From Acinetobacter pollinis (GTDB taxonomy: Bacteria; Pseudomonadota; Gammaproteobacteria; Pseudomonadales; Moraxellaceae), in NCBI RefSeq assembly GCF_015627175.1, contig NZ_VTDQ01000001.1:62001-126000 (forward strand): 64,000 bases of DNA, in the 5' to 3' direction. This document shows positions 1 through 8,227 of this stretch, in pieces. The notes below the pieces were generated by a model that had not been told where the DNA came from, ran no database searches, and saw only the letters and a program-made list of their open reading frames with translations. Positions within the stretch are counted from its first letter, which is position 1. Each line of letters opens with the position of its first letter. A program made the translations under genes and the position numbers.

Positions 1-624
1 ACAAATAATAATCTTTGCAACACCCATATCTGCCATATGTTTTGCCACTAGACTATTCATCTCACCTGCTGCAACCATAAGCACAACCAGTTTTTCAGGA
101 TGACTAAACACTTGATGTGCCAACTGTGCAACTGCATAACCCATTGAAACAGCATGGCTTCCCACTGCAGTTTCAGAGCGCACTCGTTTAGCTGCGTAAA
201 AAGCATATTCAAAAATGCCATTTAAATGAGAAGACACTGTTCCCGCTTCCTTAGCAAGAGAAAGTGCACTTTTTACTTGCCCTAAAATTTGAGGTTCACC
301 CAACATTAAAGAGTCAAGTCCGCTTGCAACACGCATTAAATGGGAAACTGCCTGAATGTTTTCATAGCGATATACATGATTAAACAATTGATTTACATCA
401 ATACCATTGGTTTTAGCCAACCAACTTAATAAAATGTCTACATTTTCAGCATGTGCATAAATCTCAGTGCGGTTACACGTTGAAACCACAACAAGATCAT
501 TTAAATCTTCTTGTTTATTTTGTTCAGACAATAAGCTGTTTAAGCGTTCTGCATTAAAAGCAATACGCTCGCGTAAGTCTACAGAGGCGGTATGATGGTT
601 GACACCAAGGGCAAAAAACGTCAT
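1..624 (-). CDS. hemA: Glutamyl-tRNA reductase, N-terminal 208 residues (runs off window start)
   Basis: This enzyme reduces glutamyl-tRNA to glutamate-1-semialdehyde, the first step of the C5 pathway to heme, in the cytosol. The reading frame starts at the ATG at 622-624 and stays open to base 1, giving 208 residues. It begins [20 protein letters not shown], and the nucleophilic cysteine lies at residue 50 in STCNRTE, the position usual for the family. The middle carries the [17 protein letters not shown] signature, and the NADPH-binding domain has just begun (VAAGEM) when the window ends. About half of a normal 420-residue protein is visible. It is divergent from the TPR gene, as in other gammaproteobacteria where hemA sits back to back with the lolB-ispE-prs block. 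Confidence 0.97.
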   Translation of the reverse strand, partial: MTFFALGVNHHTASVDLRERIAFNAERLNSLLSEQNKQEDLNDLVVVSTCNRTEIYAHAENVDILLSWLAKTNGIDVNQLFNHVYRYENIQAVSHLMRVASGLDSLMLGEPQILGQVKSALSLAKEAGTVSSHLNGIFEYAFYAAKRVRSETAVGSHAVSMGYAVAQLAHQVFSHPEKLVVLMVAAGEMNSLVAKHMADMGVAKIIIC

Positions 625-746
625 GTCGTCATATCATCATTTAACTAAAATTTTGCATGTGTTATTGTGCATCATGAGTGTCATAATAAGCTAAATATTT
701 GGATAAAGAAACTTTGCAGCAAACCATTCGCCAGAACTCAGACCTA

Positions 747-2414
747 ATGATTCGGCAATATTCTAACACAATCTTACTGTTAGGTAGCATTGCCTTAGGC
801 ATGTCTACAACAAGCTTTGCGCAAAATACGATTCAACATTATAAAACTCTCCCACTTAAACAAAGTCTGACCGCTGAATTTGCACTTAGCTATGACCAAC
901 CAGAAATTGCAGTACATAACTACAAACAACTGGCACTACATAGCGAATCTACAATTGCTAAACAACGTGCTTTAGATGTAGCACTAGAAGCAAATAATTT
1001 CAATGCAGCGCTTGCAATTGCAATGCATTGGGTACAACAAGACCCTACTGATGTACCTGCTCTATTTTATTTAACACATATCTCGCTCAAAGCACATAAA
1101 TATGAATTAACAGCAACCACGCTTGATAAAATTTTAAGCATTGATTCTGATGCCGATCTTGCAGAAATATTAACGGGGATTTCTCCAGATAACCCTCACG
1201 ATCGAGAGGTTCTGTTACACACACTCAGAAATAGTCGCGCACGAGAAAATCCATCTATTCTGGTTTTAATTTCTAGCTTAGAAGCCCAAAATAATGATCT
1301 ACCACAAGCGCTTAAGGATGTACAAAAAGCACTTAAAAAGAGACCAAACGTAACCAGCTTTATTCTACTCAAAGCAAGTCTCTTAGAGACTTCAGGCAAT
1401 GAAAAAGCAACCGAAGCTTGGTATGCAAAATCTATCCAATCCCATCGTTACAATTACGAAGTCAGACTAGCGGAAGCAAAATATCTTATCCGTGTAGGAC
1501 AAGCAGAACTCGCACTTAAAAAATTACAAGCAATTGCACGCATATGGCCATCATCAGATGAAGCTAAGTTCATAGCTGGGTTAACAAGCATCGACCTCAA
1601 AAGATATAGTCTGGCTGAAAATTTTTTACTTCAATTAAAAAACTCCCAGCAATATCAAAATGAAGCAAATTACTACCTCGCAATTAATGCTGAACGAAAA
1701 CAACATTATGAAACAGCCATGGCCTATTATAGACTAGTCGATGGCAGCTTATATACCGTTTCTAGACGTAACTTAATTAGTATTTTTGATAAAATAAATC
1801 GGTTAAGTGATGCTTTAAGGTTTTTGACTCAAGAACGAGTAAATTATCCACAATACGCAAGTTTTTTATATCAATTACAAGCAGATATCTTAAAAAAAAT
1901 GCAGAACAAACCTGCAGCAATAGAATTACTTAATGAAGCAATACAAAACTTGCCTGATGATCCAGATCTCATTTATGCACAAGTTTTATTACTCAATCCT
2001 TATGAAGATAAAACGCTACTTGAAAAAGATCTTGATCGTTTACTCGAAATAGATCCAGATAGTCCGACCTACTTAAATGCATATGCATACACACTTGCAC
2101 TTCAAAACAGACGATTATCAGATGCTAGAGAATATGCAGAAAAAGCGATTAATAATGCACCTGACCAAGCAGCTATTTTAGATACCTATGGATATATCGC
2201 ATTTTTACAAAATGATTTTAAAACAGCCATTCCTGTCTTAGAAAAAGCTTATCTTTTTAATAATAGTCCAAATACTGCTATTCGCTTAGCGCGTGCATTG
2301 TACCTAAACAACGAAGGCAAACGGTTTAATACTCTCTTACAAGAGTTACTTATCGATTTCCCAGAAAATAAAGATATTCAACAGTTACAAACCTTAATGC
2401 TTCCACAGCAATAA
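747..2414 (+). CDS. TPR-repeat protein with signal peptide
   Basis: This is a tetratricopeptide-repeat protein, probably periplasmic or envelope-bound, with no assigned enzymatic role. The reading frame is open from a TTG at 699, but the ATG at 747 starts directly on a clear signal peptide (charged MIRQ, hydrophobic LLLGSIALG, cleavage near SFA-Q), so I prefer 747 (555 residues). Neither start has a good Shine-Dalgarno. Helical TPR pairs fill the protein, with typical A/Y/P spacing near residues 200-290 and 440-540. It ends 19 bases before the lolB ATG, suggesting co-transcription with lolB and ispE. The same neighbour is common upstream of lolB in pseudomonads and moraxellas. Function is inferred only as protein-protein scaffolding in outer-membrane biogenesis. 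Confidence 0.85.
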   Translation: MIRQYSNTILLLGSIALGMSTTSFAQNTIQHYKTLPLKQSLTAEFALSYDQPEIAVHNYKQLALHSESTIAKQRALDVALEANNFNAALAIAMHWVQQDPTDVPALFYLTHISLKAHKYELTATTLDKILSIDSDADLAEILTGISPDNPHDREVLLHTLRNSRARENPSILVLISSLEAQNNDLPQALKDVQKALKKRPNVTSFILLKASLLETSGNEKATEAWYAKSIQSHRYNYEVRLAEAKYLIRVGQAELALKKLQAIARIWPSSDEAKFIAGLTSIDLKRYSLAENFLLQLKNSQQYQNEANYYLAINAERKQHYETAMAYYRLVDGSLYTVSRRNLISIFDKINRLSDALRFLTQERVNYPQYASFLYQLQADILKKMQNKPAAIELLNEAIQNLPDDPDLIYAQVLLLNPYEDKTLLEKDLDRLLEIDPDSPTYLNAYAYTLALQNRRLSDAREYAEKAINNAPDQAAILDTYGYIAFLQNDFKTAIPVLEKAYLFNNSPNTAIRLARALYLNNEGKRFNTLLQELLIDFPENKDIQQLQTLMLPQQ

Positions 2415-2433
2415 CCCATGAGTGATTCGCATC

Positions 2434-3027
2434 ATGCATCTAAGCAATAAATTAAGCCTGTCTTGTATTATGACCACAGTTCTTTTGATGAGTGGGTGCC
2501 AGACATATATTCAACCCCAAAAAACGCTACAAAAATCCCCTGAAAATATATTACAAAAAGATACTTTTCAAATTGATGGTAAGATTGGTGTTAGAACGTC
2601 TCAACAGTCAGGAAGTGCTTTCTATACATGGTCTCAGCAAGGTAATCATTTCACCATAGACTTAACTGGTGCACTAGGCATCGGGAAAACACACATTGAA
2701 GGTTCGCCAGGTCAAGTTACTCTAACGAGTGCAAAAACAGGTACAATTTCCGCAACGTCTCCAGAAGAGCTTCTTGAAAAAGCAACAGGTTGGCAAACTC
2801 CAATTACCCATCTTATACAGTGGGTACAAGCAAAACCTGCAACAGTAGAAGCTAAAACGACTCAAGATGCACAGCATCGAATTTCTGAAATTATTGAAGA
2901 TGGTTGGAATGTCACTTTAATCTATAATGATGACTCACAGAAGCTTCCGAACAAGTTGATTCTAAAACAAAGTTTATCGAATCAGGAAGAAAATCGAATT
3001 ACTATGGTTATTCAAAATAGGGCTTAA
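2434..3027 (+). CDS. lolB: Outer-membrane lipoprotein insertion protein LolB
   Basis: LolB is itself a lipoprotein. It receives lipoproteins from periplasmic LolA and inserts them in the outer membrane. The N-terminus is a lipoprotein signal peptide ending in the lipobox LMSGC, with the lipidated Cys near residue 22 if translation starts at ATG 2434. An in-frame GTG at 2422 is an alternative. The mature part has the family features: FQIDGKIGVRT, a FYTWSQQG strand and the IEGSPGQVTLTSAKTG segment near the middle. At about 197 residues it is normal length. It is 7 bases before ispE, the conserved lolB-ispE-prs order, and the ispE SD (AAGG) overlaps the end of lolB. Confidence 0.93.
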   Translation: MHLSNKLSLSCIMTTVLLMSGCQTYIQPQKTLQKSPENILQKDTFQIDGKIGVRTSQQSGSAFYTWSQQGNHFTIDLTGALGIGKTHIEGSPGQVTLTSAKTGTISATSPEELLEKATGWQTPITHLIQWVQAKPATVEAKTTQDAQHRISEIIEDGWNVTLIYNDDSQKLPNKLILKQSLSNQEENRITMVIQNRA

Positions 3028-3034
3028 GGTCAAC

Positions 3035-3856
3035 ATGATTAATATTCCATCTCCTGCAAAAATTAATCTATTTCTACATATTACAGGTCGTCGGAGTGAT
3101 GGTTATCATGAGTTACAGACCATCTTTCAACTCATTGATTTATATGATTGGTTATCTTTCACTCAAACCGATTCAGATGAAATTACTATAGAAGGCATGT
3201 CTGAAGTTGAGAAACAAGATAATCTTATTTATAAAGCAGCTCAGTTACTCAAACCCTATGCAAAAGTGAATACTGGATTTCATATTCAGATTGAAAAAAA
3301 TATTCCTACGGGTGCAGGACTTGGTGGTGGGTCTTCAAACGCAGCATCAACGCTTATTCTGCTGAATGAACTTTGGCAATGCAAACTTAAAAAAATAGAA
3401 TTATGTCGCTTAGCCTTAACATTAGGTGCAGATGTTCCTATTTTTATTCATGGAAAAAATGCATGGGCAGAAGGCATAGGTGAACAAATTACACCCATTA
3501 ATTTGCCTAAAAAATGTTACATAATTCTTAAGCCTGACTGTTTTATCAGCACCCAACAGCTTTTTTCACAAAAAACATTGACAAGAAACGCAAAGCCCTC
3601 TAAATTTTGCGCCTATCAACAACAGCCATCAAGTTTTGGAAATTGTTTTGAGCCTCTAGCGAAAAAACTTTACCCTCAAGTTGATGAAGCAATGCAGTAT
3701 CTAAATCAGTTTGGAAATGCAAAGCTTACGGGAACAGGTGCCTGTGTTTTTGTTGAAACAACTGAAAGTATGAATTTAGAGTATATTTTAAAACATTCAC
3801 CATGTAACGCTTACTTGGTAAATAGCTTAGAAGAATCTCCACTTATTCATATTTAA
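3035..3856 (+). CDS. ispE: 4-diphosphocytidyl-2-C-methyl-D-erythritol kinase
   Basis: IspE phosphorylates CDP-methylerythritol at the 2-hydroxyl in the MEP pathway to isoprenoids. The GHMP-kinase fold is clear: PSPAKINLFLHI at residues 5-16 with Lys9, the glycine-rich ATP loop PTGAGLGGGSSNAAS starting at residue 91, and catalytic Asp133 in LGADVPIFI. The C-terminal motif AKLTGTGACVFVE is also present. Length 273 residues is slightly short of the usual 280-290 but complete. The gene is 7 bases after lolB. The first tRNA-Gln begins only 10 bases after its stop codon, so the tRNAs can be read from the lolB-ispE transcript. Confidence 0.97.
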   Translation: MINIPSPAKINLFLHITGRRSDGYHELQTIFQLIDLYDWLSFTQTDSDEITIEGMSEVEKQDNLIYKAAQLLKPYAKVNTGFHIQIEKNIPTGAGLGGGSSNAASTLILLNELWQCKLKKIELCRLALTLGADVPIFIHGKNAWAEGIGEQITPINLPKKCYIILKPDCFISTQQLFSQKTLTRNAKPSKFCAYQQQPSSFGNCFEPLAKKLYPQVDEAMQYLNQFGNAKLTGTGACVFVETTESMNLEYILKHSPCNAYLVNSLEESPLIHI

Positions 3857-3866
3857 GTTAAATTGT

Positions 3867-3941
3867 AGGGGTATCGCCAAGTGGTAAGGCAGCGGGTTTT
3901 GATCTCGCCATCCGTTGGTTCGAATCCAGCTACCCCTGCCA
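3867..3941 (+). tRNA. tRNA-Gln (anticodon UUG), copy 1 of 4
   Basis: The 75-nt gene folds as a cloverleaf closely resembling E. coli tRNA-Gln. The acceptor arms are AGGGGTA and TACCCCT, followed by G and an encoded CCA. The anticodon loop is TTTTGAT between GCGGG and CTCGC, with anticodon TTG reading CAA. The T arm is GTTGG-TTCGAAT-CCAGC. It starts 10 bases after the ispE stop, with no room for a separate promoter outside ispE. Confidence 0.97.
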
Positions 3942-3969
3942 TTATTTTAACCTGAGATTTTTGTATATT

Positions 3970-4044
3970 AGGGGTATCGCCAAGTGGTAAGGCAGCGGGT
4001 TTTGATCTCGCCATCCGTTGGTTCGAATCCAGCTACCCCTGCCA
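3970..4044 (+). tRNA. tRNA-Gln (anticodon UUG), copy 2 of 4
   Basis: By eye this is identical over all 75 bases to the copy at 3867, including the encoded CCA. The spacer from copy 1 is 28 bases and AT-rich with no terminator. The copies are therefore probably processed from one precursor. Confidence 0.97.
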
Positions 4045-4060
4045 ATACAAAAATCATGCT

Positions 4061-4135
4061 AGGGGTATCGCCAAGTGGTAAGGCAGCGGGTTTTGATCTC
4101 GCCATCCGTTGGTTCGAATCCAGCTACCCCTGCCA
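4061..4135 (+). tRNA. tRNA-Gln (anticodon UUG), copy 3 of 4
   Basis: This is a third identical 75-base copy, separated from copy 2 by only 16 bases. The acceptor stem, anticodon TTG and encoded CCA match the other copies. Confidence 0.97.
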
Positions 4136-4185
4136 ATTTGATACAAAAAAACATCGTGCACGTTTTTAAACAATGTCATTTTTTC

Positions 4186-4214
4186 TTGACAAAATTGAAT
4201 AAAAACTTTAAAGT
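4186..4214 (+). promoter_or_regulatory. Sigma70-type promoter between tRNA-Gln copies 3 and 4
   Basis: A perfect -35 hexamer TTGACA at 4186-4191 is followed after 17 bases by TAAAGT at 4209-4214. This predicts initiation near 4221, about 6 bases before copy 4. It would drive copy 4 together with prs, independently of ispE. The 91-base spacer that holds it is much longer than the other two tRNA spacers (28 and 16). Confidence 0.65.
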
Positions 4215-4226
4215 TTTGCACACATT

Positions 4227-4301
4227 AGGGGTATCGCCAAGTGGTAAGGCAGCGGGTTTTGATCTCGCCATCCGTTGGTTCGAATCCAGCTACCCCTGCC
4301 A
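4227..4301 (+). tRNA. tRNA-Gln (anticodon UUG), copy 4 of 4
   Basis: This fourth copy is identical in sequence to the other three. Its encoded CCA ends 36 bases before the prs start codon with no terminator between. It is likely co-transcribed with prs, and the mature prs mRNA 5' end would arise from tRNA 3' processing. Confidence 0.97.
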
Positions 4302-4337
4302 TATTCTTCTAAACATGCCAACCGCCAAGGGTGCTTC

Positions 4338-5291
4338 ATGCCCAATCTTGTCGTTTTTAGTGGAAACGCCCATCCACAATTCGCTCAAAAAGTTGTAAGC
4401 CATTTACATGTGCCTTTAGGCTCTGCTTCTGTTACTCGCTTTTCAGATGGTGAAATCGCTATTGAAATCACTGAAAATGTTCGTGGTAAAGATGTCTTTA
4501 TCGTACAGCCTACATGTGCACCAACCAACGATAACCTTATGGAAATCTTGGTAATGGCGGATGCCCTACGTCGTGCTAGCGCTGGACGTATTACAGCTGT
4601 TATTCCATATTTTGGTTATGCACGCCAAGACAGACGTCCTCGTTCTGCACGTGTCCCAATTACAGCAAAAGTTGTTGCAGATATGCTAACAACCGTTGGA
4701 ATTGATCGTGTAGTAATGATTGACCTGCATGCTGACCAAATCCAAGGTTTCTTCGATATTCCAGTAGACAACATCTACGGTACGCCTGCCCTACTTGCTG
4801 ACTTACGTCAACAGCAACATGACAATCTTATGGTTGTTTCTCCAGATGTTGGTGGTGTAGTTCGTGCTCGTGCTGTTGCGAAACAACTTGGTGATATCGA
4901 TCTTGCAATTATCGACAAACGTCGTCAAAAAGCCAATGTATCACAAGTGATGCATCTGATTGGTGATGTTAAAGGTCGTGATTGTGTCATTGTTGATGAC
5001 ATGGTTGACACCGCAGGAACGCTCTGTAAAGCGGCTGATGCACTTAAACAATTTGGTGCGCGTCGTGTTGTTGCATACGCAACTCACCCAGTTCTTTCAG
5101 GTAAAGCAATTGAAAATCTGCGCAACTCAGTCATTGATGAGTTAGTCGTCACAGATACAATTCCATTATCTCCAGAAGCACAAGAACTTGGAAAAATTCG
5201 CCAAGTTTCTGTAACAAGCATGGTTGCTGAAACAATTCGTCGTATTAATAACGAAGAATCTATTAGCGCAATGTTTGACAGTTATTTATAA
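4338..5291 (+). CDS. prs: Ribose-phosphate pyrophosphokinase (PRPP synthetase)
   Basis: Prs transfers the pyrophosphate of ATP to ribose-5-phosphate, making PRPP for nucleotides, histidine, tryptophan and NAD. I start at ATG 4338 ([13 protein letters not shown]), which has AAGGGTG upstream. The frame is open further, to 4275, but that stretch lies inside tRNA-Gln copy 4. The protein is 317 residues, against a usual 310-320. Visible motifs are the flexible-loop segment [19 protein letters not shown], the metal-binding [11 protein letters not shown] and the PRPP loop [15 protein letters not shown]. An intrinsic terminator follows at 5305-5333. The gene probably shares a transcript with the tRNA just upstream. 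Confidence 0.97.
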   Translation: MPNLVVFSGNAHPQFAQKVVSHLHVPLGSASVTRFSDGEIAIEITENVRGKDVFIVQPTCAPTNDNLMEILVMADALRRASAGRITAVIPYFGYARQDRRPRSARVPITAKVVADMLTTVGIDRVVMIDLHADQIQGFFDIPVDNIYGTPALLADLRQQQHDNLMVVSPDVGGVVRARAVAKQLGDIDLAIIDKRRQKANVSQVMHLIGDVKGRDCVIVDDMVDTAGTLCKAADALKQFGARRVVAYATHPVLSGKAIENLRNSVIDELVVTDTIPLSPEAQELGKIRQVSVTSMVAETIRRINNEESISAMFDSYL

Positions 5292-5304
5292 TAACTGACT
5301 TCTT

Positions 5305-5333
5305 AAAAACCCTAACCTTACGTTAGGGTTTTT
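5305..5333 (+). terminator. Intrinsic terminator after prs
   Basis: The inverted repeat AAAAACCCTAAC / GTTAGGGTTTTT (5305-5316 and 5322-5333) has a 5-base loop and ends in a T run. It lies 14 bases past the prs stop. Confidence 0.85.
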
Positions 5334-5338
5334 CTATC

Positions 5339-5365
5339 ACTAGATTGGTCGCAAATCTAGTTTTT
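5339..5365 (+). promoter_or_regulatory. Second hairpin plus T-run in the rplY leader
   Basis: ACTAGATT (5339-5346) and AATCTAGT (5354-5361) pair around a 7-base loop and run into TTTTTATT, 25 bases before the rplY ATG. It could be a backup terminator for prs or a regulatory leader of rplY. An L25 leader RNA family has been described in Gammaproteobacteria, but I cannot test for a match here. Confidence 0.45.
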
Positions 5366-5389
5366 ATTCATTTCAATGAGGATTATCTC

Positions 5390-5686
5390 ATGGCTAAATT
5401 AGTATTAAACGCTCAAACACGTGCTGAAGATTTACAAGGGAAAGGTGCGAGCCGCCGCCTTCGTCGTGAAGCACTCGTTCCTGCTATCATCTACGGTGGT
5501 GAAGCTGAACCTGTAACAATTACTTTAGAACTTCGCGAATTAACTCGTCTTCTATTAGAAGATGGTTTCTTCACTGAAACTTTAGAAGTTAAAATTGGTG
5601 AGAAAACTGAAAGCGTTAAAATCCAAGCTTTACAGCGTCACCCTGCTAAAAATACACCTATGCACGCTGACTTCGTTCGCGCGTAA
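5390..5686 (+). CDS. rplY: 50S ribosomal protein L25 (5S rRNA-binding)
   Basis: L25 binds 5S rRNA in the large subunit. I choose ATG 5390 (MAKLVLNAQTRAEDLQGKGA), preceded by GAGGATT. The open frame to 5345 crosses the leader hairpin and is not used. The 98-residue product is the short form (E. coli 94) without the CTC C-terminal domain. It shows the family core GKGASRRLRREALVPAIIYGG and a C-terminal HADFVRA. It sits in the common prs-rplY-pth order, 21 bases before pth. Confidence 0.95.
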   Translation: MAKLVLNAQTRAEDLQGKGASRRLRREALVPAIIYGGEAEPVTITLELRELTRLLLEDGFFTETLEVKIGEKTESVKIQALQRHPAKNTPMHADFVRA

Positions 5687-5707
5687 TAGATATAAGAGCG
5701 TTTTTTC

Positions 5708-6286
5708 GTGAATAAAATTTCGCTCATTGTCGGTTTGGGTAATCCTGGTTCGCAGTATGCCCAAACCAGACATAATGCTGGCTTTTGGTTTGTAGAACGT
5801 CTTGCCGAACAATACAATATTCATCTCAAAAATGAAGCAAAGTATTTTGGCATTACAGGACGTGGACAAATTCATGGACAAGATGTTCGTCTTCTCCTAC
5901 CAACAACATTTATGAACAAATCTGGTCAAAGTGTTGTACCTTTCTCAAAGTTCTATCAGATTCCTCCCGAATCTATCCTCATTGCACACGATGAACTCGA
6001 TATGAACCCAGGTATCATCCGTTTAAAATCAGGCGGTGGTCATGGTGGTCATAATGGTTTGAGAGATATTGTTCCGCATATTGGTGCTAACTTTCATCGT
6101 TTACGTATAGGTATTGGTCATCCTGGTTCAAAAGAACGTGTTTCAGGTCATGTACTGGGTAAAGCACCAAGTAGTGAACAAAACCTTATGGATGATGCGA
6201 TTCATCACGCACTCAGTAAAATTGACTTGCTTGTCGATGGAGAAATCTCCCAAGCAATGAATCAAATTAACGCATACAAACCTTAA
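5708..6286 (+). CDS. pth: Peptidyl-tRNA hydrolase
   Basis: Pth hydrolyses peptidyl-tRNAs released from stalled ribosomes and so recycles tRNA. The start is GTG 5708, with AAGAGCG upstream and 21 bases from rplY. Signatures are VGLGNPGSQYAQTRHNAGF with catalytic His22, FMNKSGQSV near residue 68, HDELDM with Asp95 and GGHGGHNGLRDI near residue 113. Length 192 is typical (E. coli 194). It probably shares a transcript with rplY, and panD follows 42 bases later. Confidence 0.97.
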   Translation: MNKISLIVGLGNPGSQYAQTRHNAGFWFVERLAEQYNIHLKNEAKYFGITGRGQIHGQDVRLLLPTTFMNKSGQSVVPFSKFYQIPPESILIAHDELDMNPGIIRLKSGGGHGGHNGLRDIVPHIGANFHRLRIGIGHPGSKERVSGHVLGKAPSSEQNLMDDAIHHALSKIDLLVDGEISQAMNQINAYKP

Positions 6287-6328
6287 TCTTCTATATTTTT
6301 GAAATAACAGTTTTTCAAGGGAAATTCC

Positions 6329-6709
6329 ATGTTATCACGTCTATTAAAATGTAAGATTCACCGTGCAATCGTCACACATGCAGAACTTCACTATGAAGGA
6401 TCATGTGCAATAGACGGTACACTTATGGATCTTGCAGGTATTCAAGAATACGAAGAAATACATGTATGGAATGTAACGAATGGAAAGCGTTTTACAACAT
6501 ATGCTATTCGTGGTGAAGATCGATCAGGAATTATTTCTGTAAATGGTGGTGCAGCACATCAGGCAGATGTAGGCGATATTATCATTATTGCAACTTTTGG
6601 TAGTTTCAATGAACAAGAAGCGGAATTACATAAACCTAAATTGGTATATGCAAATCCCGATAATACAGTAAATCATACTGCAAACTGTATCCCTGTACAA
6701 GTTCTATAA
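6329..6709 (+). CDS. panD: Aspartate 1-decarboxylase precursor
   Basis: PanD decarboxylates aspartate to beta-alanine for pantothenate and CoA. The proenzyme self-cleaves between Gly24 and Ser25 (YEGSCAIDG) to make the pyruvoyl cofactor, and both residues are present. Further family motifs are [17 protein letters not shown] and the C-terminal half with [19 protein letters not shown]. Length 126 matches E. coli. The SD AAGGGAAA precedes ATG 6329. Another CoA-pathway gene, coaX, lies at 10902 in this window. Confidence 0.97.
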   Translation: MLSRLLKCKIHRAIVTHAELHYEGSCAIDGTLMDLAGIQEYEEIHVWNVTNGKRFTTYAIRGEDRSGIISVNGGAAHQADVGDIIIIATFGSFNEQEAELHKPKLVYANPDNTVNHTANCIPVQVL

Positions 6710-6733
6710 GTCTTCCCATATCTATCAATACAA

Positions 6734-6757
6734 TATGCTTTACAAGAATAAAGCATA
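6734..6757. other. Inverted repeat after panD
   Basis: TATGCTTTA (6734-6742) and TAAAGCATA (6749-6757) form a 9-bp stem with a 6-base loop. No T-run follows, so termination of panD here is possible but not shown. It ends about 20 bases upstream of the ribB promoter. Confidence 0.4.
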
Positions 6758-6775
6758 AGACACCTCTATAATTGA

Positions 6776-6805
6776 TTGAAATTTTCTAGATTGAGTGTCT
6801 ATAAT
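6776..6805 (+). promoter_or_regulatory. Promoter of the FMN riboswitch-ribB transcript
   Basis: TTGAAA at 6776-6781 and a perfect TATAAT at 6800-6805 are separated by 18 bases. Initiation near 6812 falls just before the first conserved bases of the riboswitch. Confidence 0.7.
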
Positions 6806-6814
6806 CAGACCATA

Positions 6815-6953
6815 TCTCTTCAGGGCGGGGTGTAATTCCCCACCGGCGGTAAACTCTAATAATAGACCAGCCCGCGAGCCTAATATCTAAAATATTAGGC
6901 AGATTTGGTGAAACTCCAAAGCCGACGGTTATAGTCCGGATGAAAGAAGATGA
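6815..6953 (+). ncRNA. FMN riboswitch (RFN element)
   Basis: All the conserved RFN blocks are in order: CAGGGCGGGGTG (from 6821), CCCACCGGCGGTAA (from 6839), AGCCCGCGAGC, a variable arm with the CCTAATAT/ATATTAGG type stem, GGTGAAACTCC, and GCCGACGGTTATAGTCCGG followed by ATGAAAGAAGA. It binds FMN and represses riboflavin synthesis. The likely output stage is a hairpin at 7008-7039 that pairs GAAATG with CATTTC and encloses the ribB SD, pointing to translational control. Confidence 0.97.
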
Positions 6954-7041
6954 CGTTCTCAATCTGATTGTATTGACAATATTGTAACGAGCTTATTTCT
7001 CAGTCCTGAAATGTTTTCCTACTTCTTATGGAGCATTTCAA

Positions 7042-7701
7042 ATGTCTACGTTAATCGACCCATCTCAATCTTTTAAATCACTTCCTACAGCAAACTCACG
7101 TATTCAACAAGCACTTAAAGATATTCAGCAAGGCAAACCTGTTCTTGTTATGGATGACTTTGACCGTGAAAATGAAGCAGATTTAATTATTGCAGCAGAT
7201 ACCTTAACAGTTCCCTGCATGGCACAAATGATTCGTGATGGATCAGGAATTGTCTGCATGTGTATCACTCATGAGCTAGCAGACCATCTAGAACTCCCAC
7301 CTATGGTTCAAAATAACTCAAGTCAGTTCCATACAGCCTTTACAATTACCATTGAAGCTAAAGATGGTGTAACTACGGGCGTATCTGCACAAGACCGTGT
7401 GACCACTATTAAAGCTGCAACCAAATATGGTGCTGTCGCAGAAGATCTAAATAGACCTGGGCATGTTTTCCCTCTACGAGCAAGAGAAAATGGTGTACTC
7501 ACACGTCGTGGACATACTGAGGCAACGATTGACTTAGCACGACTCGCAGGCTATCAATCTTCTGGTGTTTTATGTGAGTTAACTAATCCAGATGGAACAA
7601 TGGCTGTAGGACAACAAGTTTTTGATTATGCAGAAAAATATCAGCTTACACTAATTACAATTGAAGAGCTTGTTCAATACCGTATAACACATCAATGTTA
7701 A
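7042..7701 (+). CDS. ribB: 3,4-dihydroxy-2-butanone-4-phosphate synthase
   Basis: RibB converts ribulose-5-phosphate to the four-carbon unit of riboflavin. It has the acidic loop [12 protein letters not shown] (residues 38-49), the catalytic [10 protein letters not shown] and [16 protein letters not shown] motifs, and [13 protein letters not shown] near the end. At 219 residues it is the stand-alone DHBP synthase without a fused GTP cyclohydrolase II. The SD GGAG at 7030-7033 lies in a hairpin downstream of the FMN riboswitch, so FMN is expected to repress translation. A 12-bp inverted repeat follows the stop. Confidence 0.97.
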   Translation: MSTLIDPSQSFKSLPTANSRIQQALKDIQQGKPVLVMDDFDRENEADLIIAADTLTVPCMAQMIRDGSGIVCMCITHELADHLELPPMVQNNSSQFHTAFTITIEAKDGVTTGVSAQDRVTTIKAATKYGAVAEDLNRPGHVFPLRARENGVLTRRGHTEATIDLARLAGYQSSGVLCELTNPDGTMAVGQQVFDYAEKYQLTLITIEELVQYRITHQC

Positions 7702-7710
7702 TTTGAATTA

Positions 7711-7746
7711 AGTAGAGTAAAGGTGTAAATAATACTTTACTCTACT
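7711..7746. terminator. Convergent hairpin between ribB and the DUF1289 gene
   Basis: AGTAGAGTAAAG (7711-7722) and its exact complement (7735-7746) form a 12-bp stem with a 12-base loop. It overlaps the stop codon of the minus-strand gene and could serve both. No strong T-run is present. Confidence 0.55.
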
Positions 7747-8227
7747 CTTCTTCAAGCATTTTTATTAAATTTTTGCCAATACTATTTGCTCTAATCCAAG
7801 CTAACTCATAGCTTGCCTTTGCCAAAGTTAATATTCTATTTTCAAAATTATCCCAAAGTGGCTTAACCTGTCGTGCAGAAATACCTAAACCACTTTCTTC
7901 AGAAAACTTCTTATTTTTTTCACAAAGTTTTAGTGCATGATATAACTTACGTCCTAATGTAGCTTCTGGTAACAATCGGATCCCCTTTCGTTCCAAAAAT
8001 AAATCTACTTGTTCTAAGTTCATATGAGGCAATAGTGGGATAAGAACTTTATCTAATTGTTCATCTAAGCGTTTCCATACAGCAAGTTGCTGCGTTGCAG
8101 TATAGTTATTCCATTTAATCACTTCATGATTAAAACGGCGGCATCCACGACAAACATGATCACCAAAAACGGTTGAACAACGTCCTGCACATGGGGTTAA
8201 AGCAGGTGTATGATGTTCATTACTCAA
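7742..8227 (-). CDS. DUF1289 domain protein
   Basis: This is a small cysteine-containing protein of unknown function. The N-terminal quarter is a DUF1289 domain with four Cys at residues 13, 17, 26 and 29 (PCAGRC ... CRGCRR), then FNHEVIKWNNY and a helix. The spacing suggests a bound metal, probably Zn or Fe-S. The remaining residues to 161 form a helical region, longer than the 60-90 residues common for this family, without a recognised domain. It is divergent from trhO and convergent with ribB, so it is likely monocistronic. Function is not inferable from context. Confidence 0.8.
   Translation of the reverse strand: MSNEHHTPALTPCAGRCSTVFGDHVCRGCRRFNHEVIKWNNYTATQQLAVWKRLDEQLDKVLIPLLPHMNLEQVDLFLERKGIRLLPEATLGRKLYHALKLCEKNKKFSEESGLGISARQVKPLWDNFENRILTLAKASYELAWIRANSIGKNLIKMLEEE

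Noticed and set aside
3867..4301. Direct repeats resembling a CRISPR or repeat array
   Set aside because: The repeats are 75-base tRNA cloverleaves with encoded CCA and unequal spacers.
4275..4337. Longer prs reading frame starting at 4275
   Set aside because: The extension runs through tRNA-Gln copy 4. ATG 4338 has an SD and gives the normal N-terminus.
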